DNA from: Ophiura sarsii
Lineage: Eukaryota > Echinodermata > Ophiuroidea > Amphilepidida > Ophiuridae
Direction: 5' to 3'
Assembly: GCA_035610835.1 (NCBI GenBank)
Contig: CM069441.1
Coordinates: 107,755,144 to 107,819,143 of the forward strand
DNA length: 64,000 nucleotides
Shown: one piece after another, positions 34,900 to 46,600 of the stretch
How positions within the stretch are numbered: position 1 is the first letter of the stretch
Layout of the letters: every line of letters begins with the position of its first letter
Program-made: the position numbers and the translations under genes
The notes under the pieces: generated by a model
Database searches by the model: none
What the model saw: the letters and a program-made list of their open reading frames with translations, nothing else
Told to the model about the DNA's origin: nothing

Positions 34900-37260
34900 T
34901 ATTGTAAAAAGAATGGTTTAACAAACCGTTCCTGAAGCCATGTTGGTAAGCTTGACTGATAATTATATACCAAAAATGTCTATTTTAACACTAAAAAGTT
35001 CCAGAAAACGTTTCAGAAGCCATCTTGTTCCAATTGAATAACAAAGTAGTATAAAAATAATAGGCGCGGAGCGCGCAAAAATTTGCTATTGTAAAAATAA
35101 AGGTTTAGAAAAACGTTCTTGAAGCCATCTTGTTAAGCTTGAATAATAAATAAACAGTGAAACTAATGCGCGCATAGCGCACAAACAATGTATATTTTAA
35201 CACTAAAAAGGTTCAGAAAACGTTTATGAAGCCATCTTGTTAAAAGAAAGGCTAAAAAAACCGTTCCTGCTGAAACCATTTTGTTAAGCTTGAATAATAA
35301 AACATTCCAACTGATTCGCGGGTAGCGCGCAAAAATGTGTTATTTTTACACTGAAATGGTCCTGAAAACGTTCCTGAAGCAATCTTGTTAAGCTTGAATA
35401 ATAAAACATTAAAAATAATTTGTTCAAAAGCTGGTTATTTTAACACTAAAATGGTTCTGAAAAACGTCCATGAAGCCATTTTGTTTCAGCTTGAATAAAA
35501 AAAAAATGAAACAAATTCGTTCGAAACGTGCAAAAATGTCTAGTTTACTAACTAAAATGGTCCAGAAAACGTTCCTGAAACATGTTGTTATAAAGCTTGA
35601 ATAAACATTGAAACCAACTCGCGCGCAGCGCGCAAAAAAATGGCTATTTTAACACTCATTTTATTTTAAAGCTCTAAAAAAACCGTTCCTGAGCGTACAA
35701 ACTGTCAGTATTTTAACTAAAATGGTCCAGAAAAACGTTCCTTAAGCCCTCTTTTTATAACTTGAATAAAGAAACATTGAATCTAACTCGCGCGAAGTTT
35801 TGTCACTAAAATGGTCTAGAAAACGTTCCTGAAACCATGTTGTTAAGCTTGAATAGTTAAACATTGAAACTATACGCGCAAAAAAATGGCTTCTTTTGAG
35901 GGGGTGGGGGTGGGGGAGGGGTGGGGGGGGGGCATCGTCGCCACCCAATGGCGTATCCAGGACTGTTTTGATGGGGGGGGGGGCAACAAAACCTGAAGCC
36001 ATCTTGTTGATCTTAAATATTGAAAAGTTGAATCTTATACGCGCGAAGCTCGCAAAAATTGTGATTTTAACACTAAAAAGGTACAGTATGACTTTTTGAC
36101 GCTCCCCACATAATATTTAGTATAGAGAAATTGGTGTGGTTTGAGGGCCATTATAATATAAAAACCTCTAGAAAATATGCGCGTAGATCGAAAAAAAACA
36201 CTAAAAGGGTCATGAAAAACTGTCCTGAAGCCATCTTGTTAAAGTTAAATAATGAAATATTTAAACCAATACGCGCGCGTAGCACGCAAAAAAATGCATT
36301 TCTAACACTAATAGTCCAGTATGATAATAACGTCCCCCACATAATACTTTCAATTTCTGGTGTGGAGGGTCATAATAATGTAAAAAAACTCTTAAGTTTT
36401 AACTAAAATGGTCATGGAAAACTGTCCTGAAAGCCATCTTGTTAAGCTTAAATAATAAAATATTAAAATTAATACGCGCGCGAAGCGCGGAAAAAAATTG
36501 CATTTCTAACACTGATGGTCCAGTATGATAAGAACTAAAATTGGTCTTGGAAAACTGTCCTGAAGCCACCTTGTTAAGCTTAAATAATAAAATATTGAAA
36601 TTAATACGCGCAAAGCGCGCAAAAATTGGCATTTCTAACACTTAAAGGTAGATGACCCGATCACATTTTCGTAACACAGAATTATTTCAAACATACGGAG
36701 ATTTTCATATCATATGAAAGCTCGTATTTTTCTCATCATCATACTGAAATTTGATGGCCTAAATCGGTATAATTACGGAGAAATCGATGAAATAACGTCG
36801 AATTACCGCGAATGGTGGTATACCACCGATATAGTTTGTGTACAACTCAATGGGTACAGTTCACAGCATCTTGTGCGTCTAAAATAAGAACCATTAGAGC
36901 TATGCAACTCAAACTTTGGAACACGACATTTTTAAGGATGACCTTTCATGTAGAATAGAAAACTTCAAGTTGAAAATTGGAAATGTGATCGGGTCATCTA
37001 CCTTTAAATAGTCCAGTATGACGTTTTTAACGGCCAAACATAATATTTAGAATATTTGGTGTGTTTTGAGACCCATTATAATGTTGAAACCTGTTGAAAA
37101 AGTGAGCGCAAATCGAGCAAAAAACCACCAGTTTTTGTACTAAAATGGTCCAGAAAAAACGTTCCCGAAGCCCTCTTGTTAAACTTGAATATTGAAACAT
37201 TGGAACTAATACGTGCAAAGCGCGCAAAAATTGGCATTTTTAACACTAAAAAAGTCTAGT
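34900..37260 (+). repeat. Degenerate tandem array of about 100-130-bp units
   Basis: About seventeen units carry, in order, GAAGCCATCTTGTTAAGCTT, GAATAATAAAACATTGAAAC, ACGCGCGAAGCGCGCAAAAA, TTTTAACACTAAAATGGTCC and AGAAAACGTTCCT. Each includes a short CpG-rich palindrome in AT-rich surroundings. Units vary in length, and one is interrupted by the MITE at 36646-37003. A hAT-like half end with a G run (about 35920-35985) also lies within the array. Confidence 0.75.
36646..37003. mobile_element. piggyBac-like MITE, family B, copy 2
   Basis: It has the same AGGTAGATGACCCGATCACA ends as the copy at 14167-14522 and high similarity throughout. TTAA flanks both sides (36642-36645 and 37004-37007). 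It sits inside a tandem-array unit whose uninterrupted form (TAACACTAATAGTCCAGTATG) is visible at about 36303. Confidence 0.85.
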
Positions 37261-38102
37261 TTAACGTCCCTCACATTAAAACACACACCGTGACAATGAT
37301 GGGGGGGGGGGGGCACTCCCCGCTTGCATTGTCTATGCTCGTTACCCTTCCTCCTTATCTTCCTTTTTATTTTTTACTCTTTTGCCAATGGGGGTTACGC
37401 CACTGGTGATTCAGAGGGCCAAGCTGTTGGGTTTTAACTTGCATGGATGACCTAAAACTCTCCTTGCTATCAATATTTACTTTCCTTATAAAACACTCAC
37501 ATGGTTCAGAGACGTAGAGTTAAAGTGAGAGACACTAATAAAAGCTCCCGGCCTCTCCTCCCCCACCACTCCTCCGCCTCTCCTTCTCCCCCTCCCTTCC
37601 TCCTCTCCCTTCCCCTCCCCTTCTTCTCTCCTCTCCTCTCCTCCCCTCTTTTTTTTACCCTCTGGGGACCCGGGGGCTTGAGCCCCCAAAGCCCCCCCCC
37701 CCCCCCCCTGGGCACGCGCCTGTAAACCTTTTCAACACTCATGTGTTGTTTCATTTTGTAGGTGTTCTGGTAGGCCCTACTTACTAGCGGCAGTCCGTGC
37801 GAAGCACAGGCATCCCGCTAGTATCCTTGAATTTCCTACGTGACATTTGACTTTCTGGTAAATTATTCTTTCATGAACATCAAAGAAGGTTGAGGTAAGA
37901 AAATACTTGTTGTGTAACATAGTGTTTTGGGTCGTCTGACACATGTATGTACTAAATATTGTATAATGAAAGGTCTAATTTCAGCCATGTGATTGTGTTT
38001 ATTATATCTTGATAGGTCTGATTTCAACCATATGTGATAGATTTTACTATCATTATGGCTGTAAAAGAATGATGTGATGATATAAAACAAATATTGAATG
38101 CT
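37261..38102. repeat. Homopolymer and pyrimidine-rich repeats
   Basis: A G run at about 37298-37312 and a GTTACGCCACTG end at about 37393 look like parts of a hAT-like element related to 22230-22779. A C/T-rich tract fills about 37548-37660, and a C run lies at about 37692-37708. No gene is supported. Confidence 0.5.
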
Positions 38103-39070
38103 TTTTGCTTGTGCAATAGTAAAACTATATCACTCGGTTCAATTTAAATTATTCGATTACGCTCGGCTTCGCCTCGTGCAATGGAGAAAAAAAAAATCCA
38201 AATTTGATCTTGGGATATAGTTTGTACTATGACAGGCGAGGGCATTCAATATTTGTATACTATCACATTATTAGTTATCCCCTGCATGTTCACACAATAC
38301 GGAAAAATACCTATGGTTTGGCATGGCACAAACCATAGGTATTTTTCCGTATTGTGTGAACATGCAGGGGATCACGAATTTATCGTTTAGTCTCATTAAA
38401 AAAAAAAATTAAATACTCGCGGAAACTAAACGTCAAACAATACTAGTATCTAGTTAGAGCAAGGCGCTGAATTCTCTTCCCTTCCTTACCTCCGTAAAAT
38501 TCAACCCTTTAACAGGCTCTGCGCCATCGCCTCTGTCCATAACATCATCGCGAAAAACATGTCTGGTTAGGTTATATGCAGATCATTTATTTTTTGGCGT
38601 GGGTTAGACCTTTTTGCGGTATATTTCGGCCTCAGAATGTAACAGAAATCGACTCGGTTGCATTTAAATAAATCATCCGCCATCTTATTTGTTTATCGTA
38701 TTTTAAGCAACTCTTCCACAGACGCAAAGCAATCGCTTTACACGTAATATCATTTCGCGCCATCTGGTAACGCGGTTAATCGACGATATGAAATATATCG
38801 TGTGGTTTGAGTTGTTGTTTACACGATATGGATCAGATTTCATACGTGTTAACCAATGAGATTGAAGTATGTACACTTACTAAACGATAAGGCTTGAAAT
38901 GATGTATGTGAAATAATTATATAAAGCAATATGAAACAGATATTATATGCCTTTTTATTTATTCAATAATAAAACTATATCAATCGGTACAATTTGGATT
39001 GTTCCATCACACTCGGTTTCGCCTCGTGTAATGGCAAATTCGACATTGTAATATAGTTTTTACTCTCACA
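38103..39070. repeat. Two diverged copies of a CTCGGCTTCGCCTCG-containing repeat
   Basis: About 38103-38230 and 38945-39065 share AAAACTATATCA-TCGGT-CAATTT, CTCGG(C/T)TTCGCCTCGTG and a trailing ATATAGTTTT or ATATAGTTTG, in the same orientation. Between them is the perfect hairpin at 38277-38372. Confidence 0.55.
38277..38372. repeat. Perfect 44-bp inverted repeat with 8-nt loop
   Basis: The left arm (38277-38320, starting ATCCCCTGCATGTTCACACA) and right arm (38329-38372) are exactly complementary over 44 bp around GCATGGCA. Pairing breaks at the next base on each side. It could be a very young foldback element, a hairpin RNA locus or an assembly artefact. Confidence 0.95.
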
Positions 39071-40018
39071 TTCTATACATGCAATAGTTGTATTCCATAT
39101 CACATCGTAACTCAGCACTATAATCCATAGAATGAAGACACCCATAGAAATAATCCAATACAGTGAAACCTTACAAAGGGTTGATTAACGTATAGGTGTT
39201 GCTACAGTACAGAAAAGCTATTATTTCAAGATACTTATAAATATTGTTATTACGTTACTGTTGCCGGTTATTTGAAAGTCACAGCTAATACTCAAAAAGA
39301 AGTTTGAAGCGTTGTATATAGGTATTAATAGATATATCTTATAATAATATACGTTATTCGTAATTGGCGATTTCATGTCAAAGAGGGAGACATACTCGAT
39401 GTCACGCCAAAAACATACAATCTCGTACTTTTACTGCAATATAATAAACTGTGAACTTCTACATTTTCCTAGATAGTGTCGGTTTCCAGCAAACATTTCA
39501 TTTCAAACTAGTGAAATAAATAGTTTATATACGTTCAAGTTTATTTCACGAATGTAATAAGGTCAAATATGAACAGCTCAGAAGTATGAAGATTCTTTAT
39601 GATTAGTGCAAAGTTCACCACATTGAAAAACTACATCACTCTAGTCTCGGCTCCATAACTAGACTCGTTTTCGGAGCACTAATTGCTCTGAGCATGCCGC
39701 AGTTGGATAGCACGGCCTCTTTTGACGTAAGTGCGCCAATTACGAATAACGTCTATACAAACGCCAGTACTTAAAATGATACTATCATTCAACACTACGA
39801 CGATAGAATTATTGTGAATAATATACAAAACTGAACGGTAATGTGTCAAGTAGTGCATCTAGTACCAATTTACTGATATATATTATCATAAAACAAGTAA
39901 TACTCATTAAATCTAAATTAAGCATGAAGAGGTACATGTAAGTGTCACTATTTAAAACATTTTAAAACTATGCTGTAGGCCTATAAAAGTTACTCAAGTT
40001 AATTAAGCACCTGAGTAC
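39071..40018. other. Noncoding stretch downstream of the solute-binding gene
   Basis: No gene is supported. On the minus strand a canonical AATAAA lies at 39540-39545, about 1 kb beyond the solute-binding stop codon. It could serve as that gene's polyadenylation signal, though nothing ties it to the transcript. Confidence 0.3.
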
Positions 40019-40509
40019 TTGAATTCTCAATTTACCAAATTGTCCAACACTCACAGATACAATACCAGGGGCAGTGCAACAAATTTTCTGGTTCCCAAAG
40101 CTAAAGGTCAGCAGTGCAATACATTTTTCTTTACTGGTATTCGGGAATGGAACTTACTACCAACTCAGGTTAAAACATCCAAAACCCATGGGCAGTTCAA
40201 AAAGACAGTAAAGAGTCACTTTCTATCTTGATTTTTCATCCATTTTTATATGCAGTTGTTTCATAAAAAGTGCAATATTAATTTGTGTGCAAATATATAT
40301 GTTTTTATAATGTGCTGTTTTAATAAGGACCCCAATGGAAATAAGCCCTTTTTTGGGCTATCCTTGGCATTATATACATGTATATGTTTTCTTGTATTAA
40401 TATGTTGTGTTAATTTTTGTAAGTTTTTAAAATTTGTATATTTGATCTGATGTATTGTATCTCTGTGTCTTGATATGCCAAATAAAACTAAACTAAACTA
40501 AACTAAACT
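40019..40509 (+). pseudogene. LINE 3' fragment (5'-truncated)
   Basis: The frame reads HRYNTRGSATNFLVPKAKGQ, then REWNLLPTQVK and FKKTVKSHFLS. This matches the usual C-terminal end of Jockey/CR1-like LINE proteins (a YNTR...F..P and WN.LP pattern). A 3' UTR follows and ends in AATAAA and an (AACTA)n tail at about 40486-40509. Only the end was copied, as in 5'-truncated LINE insertions. It lies antisense to, and just beyond, the last exon of the solute-binding gene. Confidence 0.75.
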
Positions 40510-40574
40510 CTCTACTCTTCACGAATATCCGCGCGAATAAGCCAAATAATCGCCTCGAACCCCTGCGATATCCG

Positions 40575-40621
40575 CTAGTATTTAACGCAGTAGTTTTCTG
40601 GTTGTGGTCCCGGTAGATGAC
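40575..40621 (-). CDS. Solute-binding protein, coding exon 8 (C-terminus)
   Basis: An acceptor (CCTTCATTTCAG) is followed by two bases that complete Gly308, then HLPGPQPENYCVKY and TAG at 40575-40577. It supplies the eighth extracellular cysteine (C319). The segment follows the last domain helix (DLLDEHG in exon 7), where binding proteins normally end, so it is a short tail. Phase and acceptor both fit exon 7 exactly. Confidence 0.8.
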
Positions 40622-43600
40622 CTGAAATGAAGGCCAATAGATGTATACATAATTATTATGTTGTTATGAATCCAATTTCATTTTGTTTAAAAACTTTAAA
40701 CGTACTGTAGACTTATTGTGGGTTTTTTAATCGACATTAAAGAATTAGCCAATATTTTCAGTTAGAAAATATAATACTCAGAGAACCAAATACGCAAATG
40801 CTAAAACAATATCCTCTTAGCAATAGGCCTACATAGGGGGAAATAATTAGAGAATAAAGGTATTGTTTTTAGACCGTACCCGTGTTATATTGTCTGACAT
40901 AAATGCGGACGATAGTATTATTTTTATAAGTAGAACAACGACGCCGCAGGCGGAGTTGTTCTACGCAAAAAAATAATACTCCTTTATTCTCATTCTTAAA
41001 CAATCATACTTTAGACATTTATCAAAGAAATAAGTACATTTTATTGTCCACATTTGACAACTTTTACCCCTGCTAGGATCAAATAGCCCACAAACATTCC
41101 ATCCAATCACATGCGATGAGTAAACCATGCGTAAGCGTCGCAGCGCCGGCATAAACGCAGGAAAAGCGCTAAAGACGCACTGCAGAAGTGCGCGTTATGG
41201 AGCAAACCACGCATTGTGAAGGTCGGGCGCGCTGTTAAAACGCCCCACCTCCCCGTGTTCTATTGTCTCATAGAGATGTCGCCGATTTCTCTGAGAACCA
41301 ATGAGATTGCTTAAACTTTCTTAGCTGTTTAAGAATGGATGACATACAATGGCACTAGTAATTTCTTCAGGAATAATATACTTTTCACTCAAATGTTGCA
41401 CAAATAAACAAGAATATGCATGCATATTTCCTCATTGCAGGAATGTTCAAGCAGTCTCTGAACTCTGAATGGGCCCACATATGATATTGTCACGTATTAT
41501 GAACACATTGCATTTCTAGTTTGAGTTCTAGTACACTGTACATACCATGCTCATCCAGTAAATCGTTGCAGATTGCCCGCCATTCTGAGGTTGCCGTAAG
41601 CTTGTCAAAAGCGTCATTCCACCATTCTACCAAGCCGCTGTCTTTACGGACCATGACGGAATCACCTGCCTGCAGACACGATGTAATATCATCTGACGCT
41701 ACTTCTGTACGTTCATCAAGAGCTGGAAAACCTTCCTTGTAGTCAAATAAGGCATCAATCTGGAGACAAAAAATGGGAAATGTTAGGTATTTTCAGTAGG
41801 AGATAGAGTTCATCCTTCGTTATTAATATGTTACAATTATATTAAGAGTCTCTTTTTGACTTTTTGAAGAAAAAATTGTCAGCAATGAAAATTTGTCAAT
41901 GAAATAATAATATGTTAATAATCCCATGAAGTGATTTAAGTTTGACATTTATGAGTATATCCTTGGACTTTCGGTTTTGGAAGAAAACTGACATGGCGAC
42001 GAAGGTGTTTAGATCAAGTATTTTCGATGAAGTTTTCATAAGAAAAATGTGATTTATTTCTTGAGTCCATAGCATTGATCTCATCATTCAATTACTAAGG
42101 CCACTAGCATGACATTATGACTCTATAAAGCCAGCTCAGTTTCACGATAACGTTACAAGCTATCTATGATTAACATACCGGATGACAATATGTTGCAAAA
42201 AAATGCAATATGAGTTAAACAGCCATACACAACCAGATTTGTGATCTCACAGACGACCCACTATGGGCGGCCATCACTGTCAAAAAGGTCAAAAAACAAA
42301 CAAAGGTCTCAGAAAACAGGTCTCAAAAAACAAGCAAAGGTCTCAAAAAACCAGATAAATGTCTCAAAAAACAGACAAAGGTCTCAAAAAACAAGCAAAG
42401 GTCTCAAAAACAGGCAAAGGTCTCAAAAAACAGACAAAGGTCTCAAAAAACAGACAAAGGTCTCAAAAAACAAGCAAAGTCTAAAAAACTCGTAAAGGTC
42501 TCAAAATCTGGAAAGGTCAAAACTTACAGAGACGTCTCAAATCGCAATAAGGTCTTATTGTGATTTTTGACCGTAGGCCTATTCCGTTTTTTGACCGTAC
42601 TGTGATTTTTGACTGTATTGCGTTTTTTGACCTTATTGCGATTTGAGACCGTATTGTGATTTTTGACCTTATTGCGATTGAGACGTCTCTGTAAGTTTTG
42701 ACCTTTCCAGATTTTGAGACCTTTACGAGTTTTTGAGACTTTGCTTGTTTTTTGAGACCGTTGTCTGTTTTTGAGACCTTTGCTGGTTTTTTGAGACCTT
42801 TGTCTGTTTTTTGAGACCTTTGTCTGTTTTTTTGAGACATTTATCTGTTTTTTGAGACCTTTGCTTGTTTTTTGAGACCTTTGTCTGTTTTTTGAGACAT
42901 TTATCTGGTTTTTTTAGACCTTTGCTTCTTTTTTGAGACCTTTGTCTGTTTTTTGAGACCTTTGCTTGTTTTTTGAGACCTTTTGTTTTTGAGACCTTTG
43001 CTGGTTTTTTGAGACCTTTGTCTGTTTTTTGAGACATTTATCTGGTTTTTTGAGACCTTTGCTTGTTTTTTGAGACCTTTGTCTGTTTTTTGAGACCTTT
43101 GTTTGTTTTTTGACCTTTTTGACAGTGATGGCCGCCCATACCCCACGCACAACCATCTCGTATGGATCAATAAGCTGCGTTTATCGTATTCATCGATCAA
43201 AATTAGGCTATTATCTGAAATATTGAGTTCAGTAAACACTTGAACAAATACTTATCACAAGATATGCAAATATCGATTATTAGCTTTGACAAGAGTTAAA
43301 TCCAACGGCTGGTTTAATTGACCGACATTTTTAGCATTCTATTCACACACACAGCACAATATCAAAAAGATTATATTTTGCATCGCGTGCAACATCCGGT
43401 ATGAATACCTCTCCGAGAACTATAGTTCAATCAGTTCCAAATTGGCGAAACAAATTTGGTATTATCTCTCCGCGCGCAATTCAAGCGTATGCGTGAGATT
43501 ATAATCACACGCACGCGATTAGGGTCGCACGAACGCGGGGAACGCATATGATGCACAGTGCTGTATTTCTTCGCTGCTGTAAAGAGGTTTCGCCAATTTG

Positions 43601-46600
43601 AAGCTGATCAAACTATACGCTACTAGCACGGTACAGATGGAACCATTGAAAGCGAGGCGCTCCCTTCACCACGCACTATCACGCCCATCCCGTCACGCGG
43701 GTGTGTGCATCGCGACGTGGTTTGGCGCGTGCGTAATGATGGGAGAGCCTCGCTTTCATTCTAAAATGGCGATTGCGTGCAAGTAGCGTATAGAATCGGT
43801 TTAGCTTAATAAACAATGAGCGGCAGTCAACTTGGCACTTAAATATTGTGGTAGAGACACCCCTTCTAATTCCTTACCTCATCATTCAAGAGTCCAGCTA
43901 AGAGTTGATCACGTCCGGCATAATGTACGATCTGGTCAACAGAAAGGTCCGCGCCCTGTTTAAAATCAAAATATCATCGACAATGTGTAAATTGATATGG
44001 AGCAAGACATTGTTCGGACATTGTTCGGACATTTTGCTCGAAACGATTAGGAATATACATTTCTAGGGTAAAAATGTTATTTTTGTTGATAAGCAAGGAT
44101 TGACCCCATATTATTTAAAGAGTCACAGTAGTTATTCTGGTTTAAAATTGTGAAATAGGGCCTATCCTTGAAGAATAACAATTGACCGGTCAAGATTACA
44201 GACCACATTAAATCAATATCGAAAAAGTTCGTGAAGAGCGGTATCATCAAATTGGAGCCCATTGGTATTTGAATTCAGCTGTATGACCATGAAAGTAGTG
44301 TTGGGAACCAGCAAGTAGTGATAACCCTGTTTTCCCCGCTTCGGAAAACGTCAATAATTTGAACTGTCTCCGTGAATAAATATGTAAACATGGCGAATGT
44401 CATATTTAACCTTCATGTTTACTTTCGTTATGACAATCGTCATTCGTGATAACTACATGTAAGATGTGTCAAACATAGCGCAGGCCTATATTTCATGTTC
44501 ACATACCGTTATCCTATCCGACTCCCTTGCCACACATAGAGACGAGTATGCCCATCCATCTATGAATCCTATCTTACTATCAGTCAGATCCGTCCAAACA
44601 AAACCGGTTTTGCCTTTCTTTACCACAAAGACGACGATGATATCTTGGCTATATGGCTGGGTAAATTTAAAGGTACGTGGTCTGTCATACGTCTTCAGCC
44701 ACCCTGTATTTAGGGGCAAATTGAAGATTATAAGAACAACAATAACATTAATGGTTAGTGGAGACCAGGAAAATCAGCAAAACGTCAACTAACTTCTTAT
44801 CGGATCGCTTTGAATACCACAATGAAGAAACTTAGACGTGTCACTTCAGATTTGTATGAAGTAACTTGCTCATCCGCCACAGGCATATAGCTGTCAGCTT
44901 AGTGGAGACATGAACCAGAATGGACAGTATTTCGGCATATTCATAGATCTCTATCTGTATGCCATCTCACAGACGAGGTCAAGTAAACGCATTCTTTGAA
45001 AAATAAAGATTTTATTTATTTAGTGCTTCCTCTTGCTTTATGTGATCGAGACCTTATATCTCTCCAAAACCATGCCAAAACACACGAAATAGATTGCCGA
45101 TTGCCAGTGGCATGCATCAAGGAATTTCATTTCATTTCATTTCATTTCATTTCATATTTATTTAGCCAAATCAACATTGCACATCTAAACACATAAATAG
45201 ATGGAACATACAATAATCAAATATAATAAATATAAAAGACAATAGTAAAAAACACAGACAGAAAGCATGTTGATAAGGGAGCAGTTCCATTTGTACGCGA
45301 TAAAAATTGCGAGAATGTTCCGGGCCCCGATGAGTTTTTTATCAGGCCCCGATGAGATTTTTAGCGCGTACAGTTGCGAGTAGCAAAGGATTATTTATCA
45401 TGTAGCGTATTACCGCTTGTTTAAATATAACGAAAGATAAGTGGTCGGTATGTAAATAGAGCTTCGGGTTATTTATTCTAGTTGTAAGGTACAAATTCAG
45501 CATTTCATGTTTTTAGAGATAATGTTATTGATTATGGATGTTTAACGTAAATTGTATTATCCTCGTGTATTTGCTAAACAATGTCCCGCTCTATTTGCTA
45601 AACATAACCCAGGGTATGGCAGAGGCCTCGTATCGGGCCCCCATGTCTATTTTATCGGGGCCTGATGACTATTTTATCGCGTATCAACTTGAAAAACATC
45701 GGGTTCGTCCAAAACATATCAGGCCCCGATATAGTCGCGATAAATTTATCGCGTACAAATGGAACTGTTCCCTAAGACCAACGATAGGCCAAAAAGCCAC
45801 AAGAGCTTATTTCCATTGGGGTCCTTTCAAGATAACAGCACAAACAAGAGAGCAACAACTAACAAGTCAAGGCATGGTACCCCCCTCCCTCTCTCAATCT
45901 GGCTTTCATTGCAAGATGAGATTTTACTTCTTTTTTGAAGTAGGCATAGTATTTCTCGATTTAATATCGCCTGGAAGAGAGTTCCATGCCCCAACCGCAG
46001 TACATTGGAAGGTGTTGCTGCCAAGTTGCCCCCGGACCCTTGGAATGACAAATTTTAGGTGGCTATCTCTGGTATTATAGCAATGGATTTCTGATACTTT
46101 CATAAAAAGTTCACTAAAATAACCTGGTGAGATGTTATTAAAATTTTTGAAGGCATGGTTCAACTTCATTTGCTTAACTCTATCATCAACATTGAAAAAA
46201 CCCAATCTGTCAAGTTCAGCCTGGCCAACATGTGTTCTTGAGTCAAAACCAAGAACAAATCTAACAACCTTATTTTGAGTGACCTGAAGTCTATTTTGGA
46301 GTTTTTTAGAAAGACCGGAAAACCAAGATAAACAAGAATAGTCAAAATAGCACTGAATCAAAGCTGTAACTAAAGTTTTACGAGTTATTTGATCAAGAAA
46401 ATGAGCTTGTCTGTATAAAAACCTAAGTCTGGCAACAGCTTTTTTAATAACATTATTAGCAACAGTCTCGCCTGAAAGGCAATTATCCAATGTGATCCCC
46501 AAATACTTGACAGATTGGGTAGATTTGATAGGTACATTATTGCACATAACATTAAAATCATTGTGTTTCTTTAAATTCCTCTTTGAGCCAAAAAGAATGG

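Larger units (their letters stand above)
41760..43877 (-). other. Intron 6 of the solute-binding gene
   Basis: A phase-0 intron with donor GTAAGG. It holds the long palindromic minisatellite at 42262-43140 and a small TA-flanked MITE at 43616-43790. Confidence 0.8.

Noticed and set aside
42241..43239. ORFs rich in SQKTDKGLKK as a repetitive protein
   Set aside because: They arise from the 20-bp unit read in both arms of a palindrome; there is no splice or start context.
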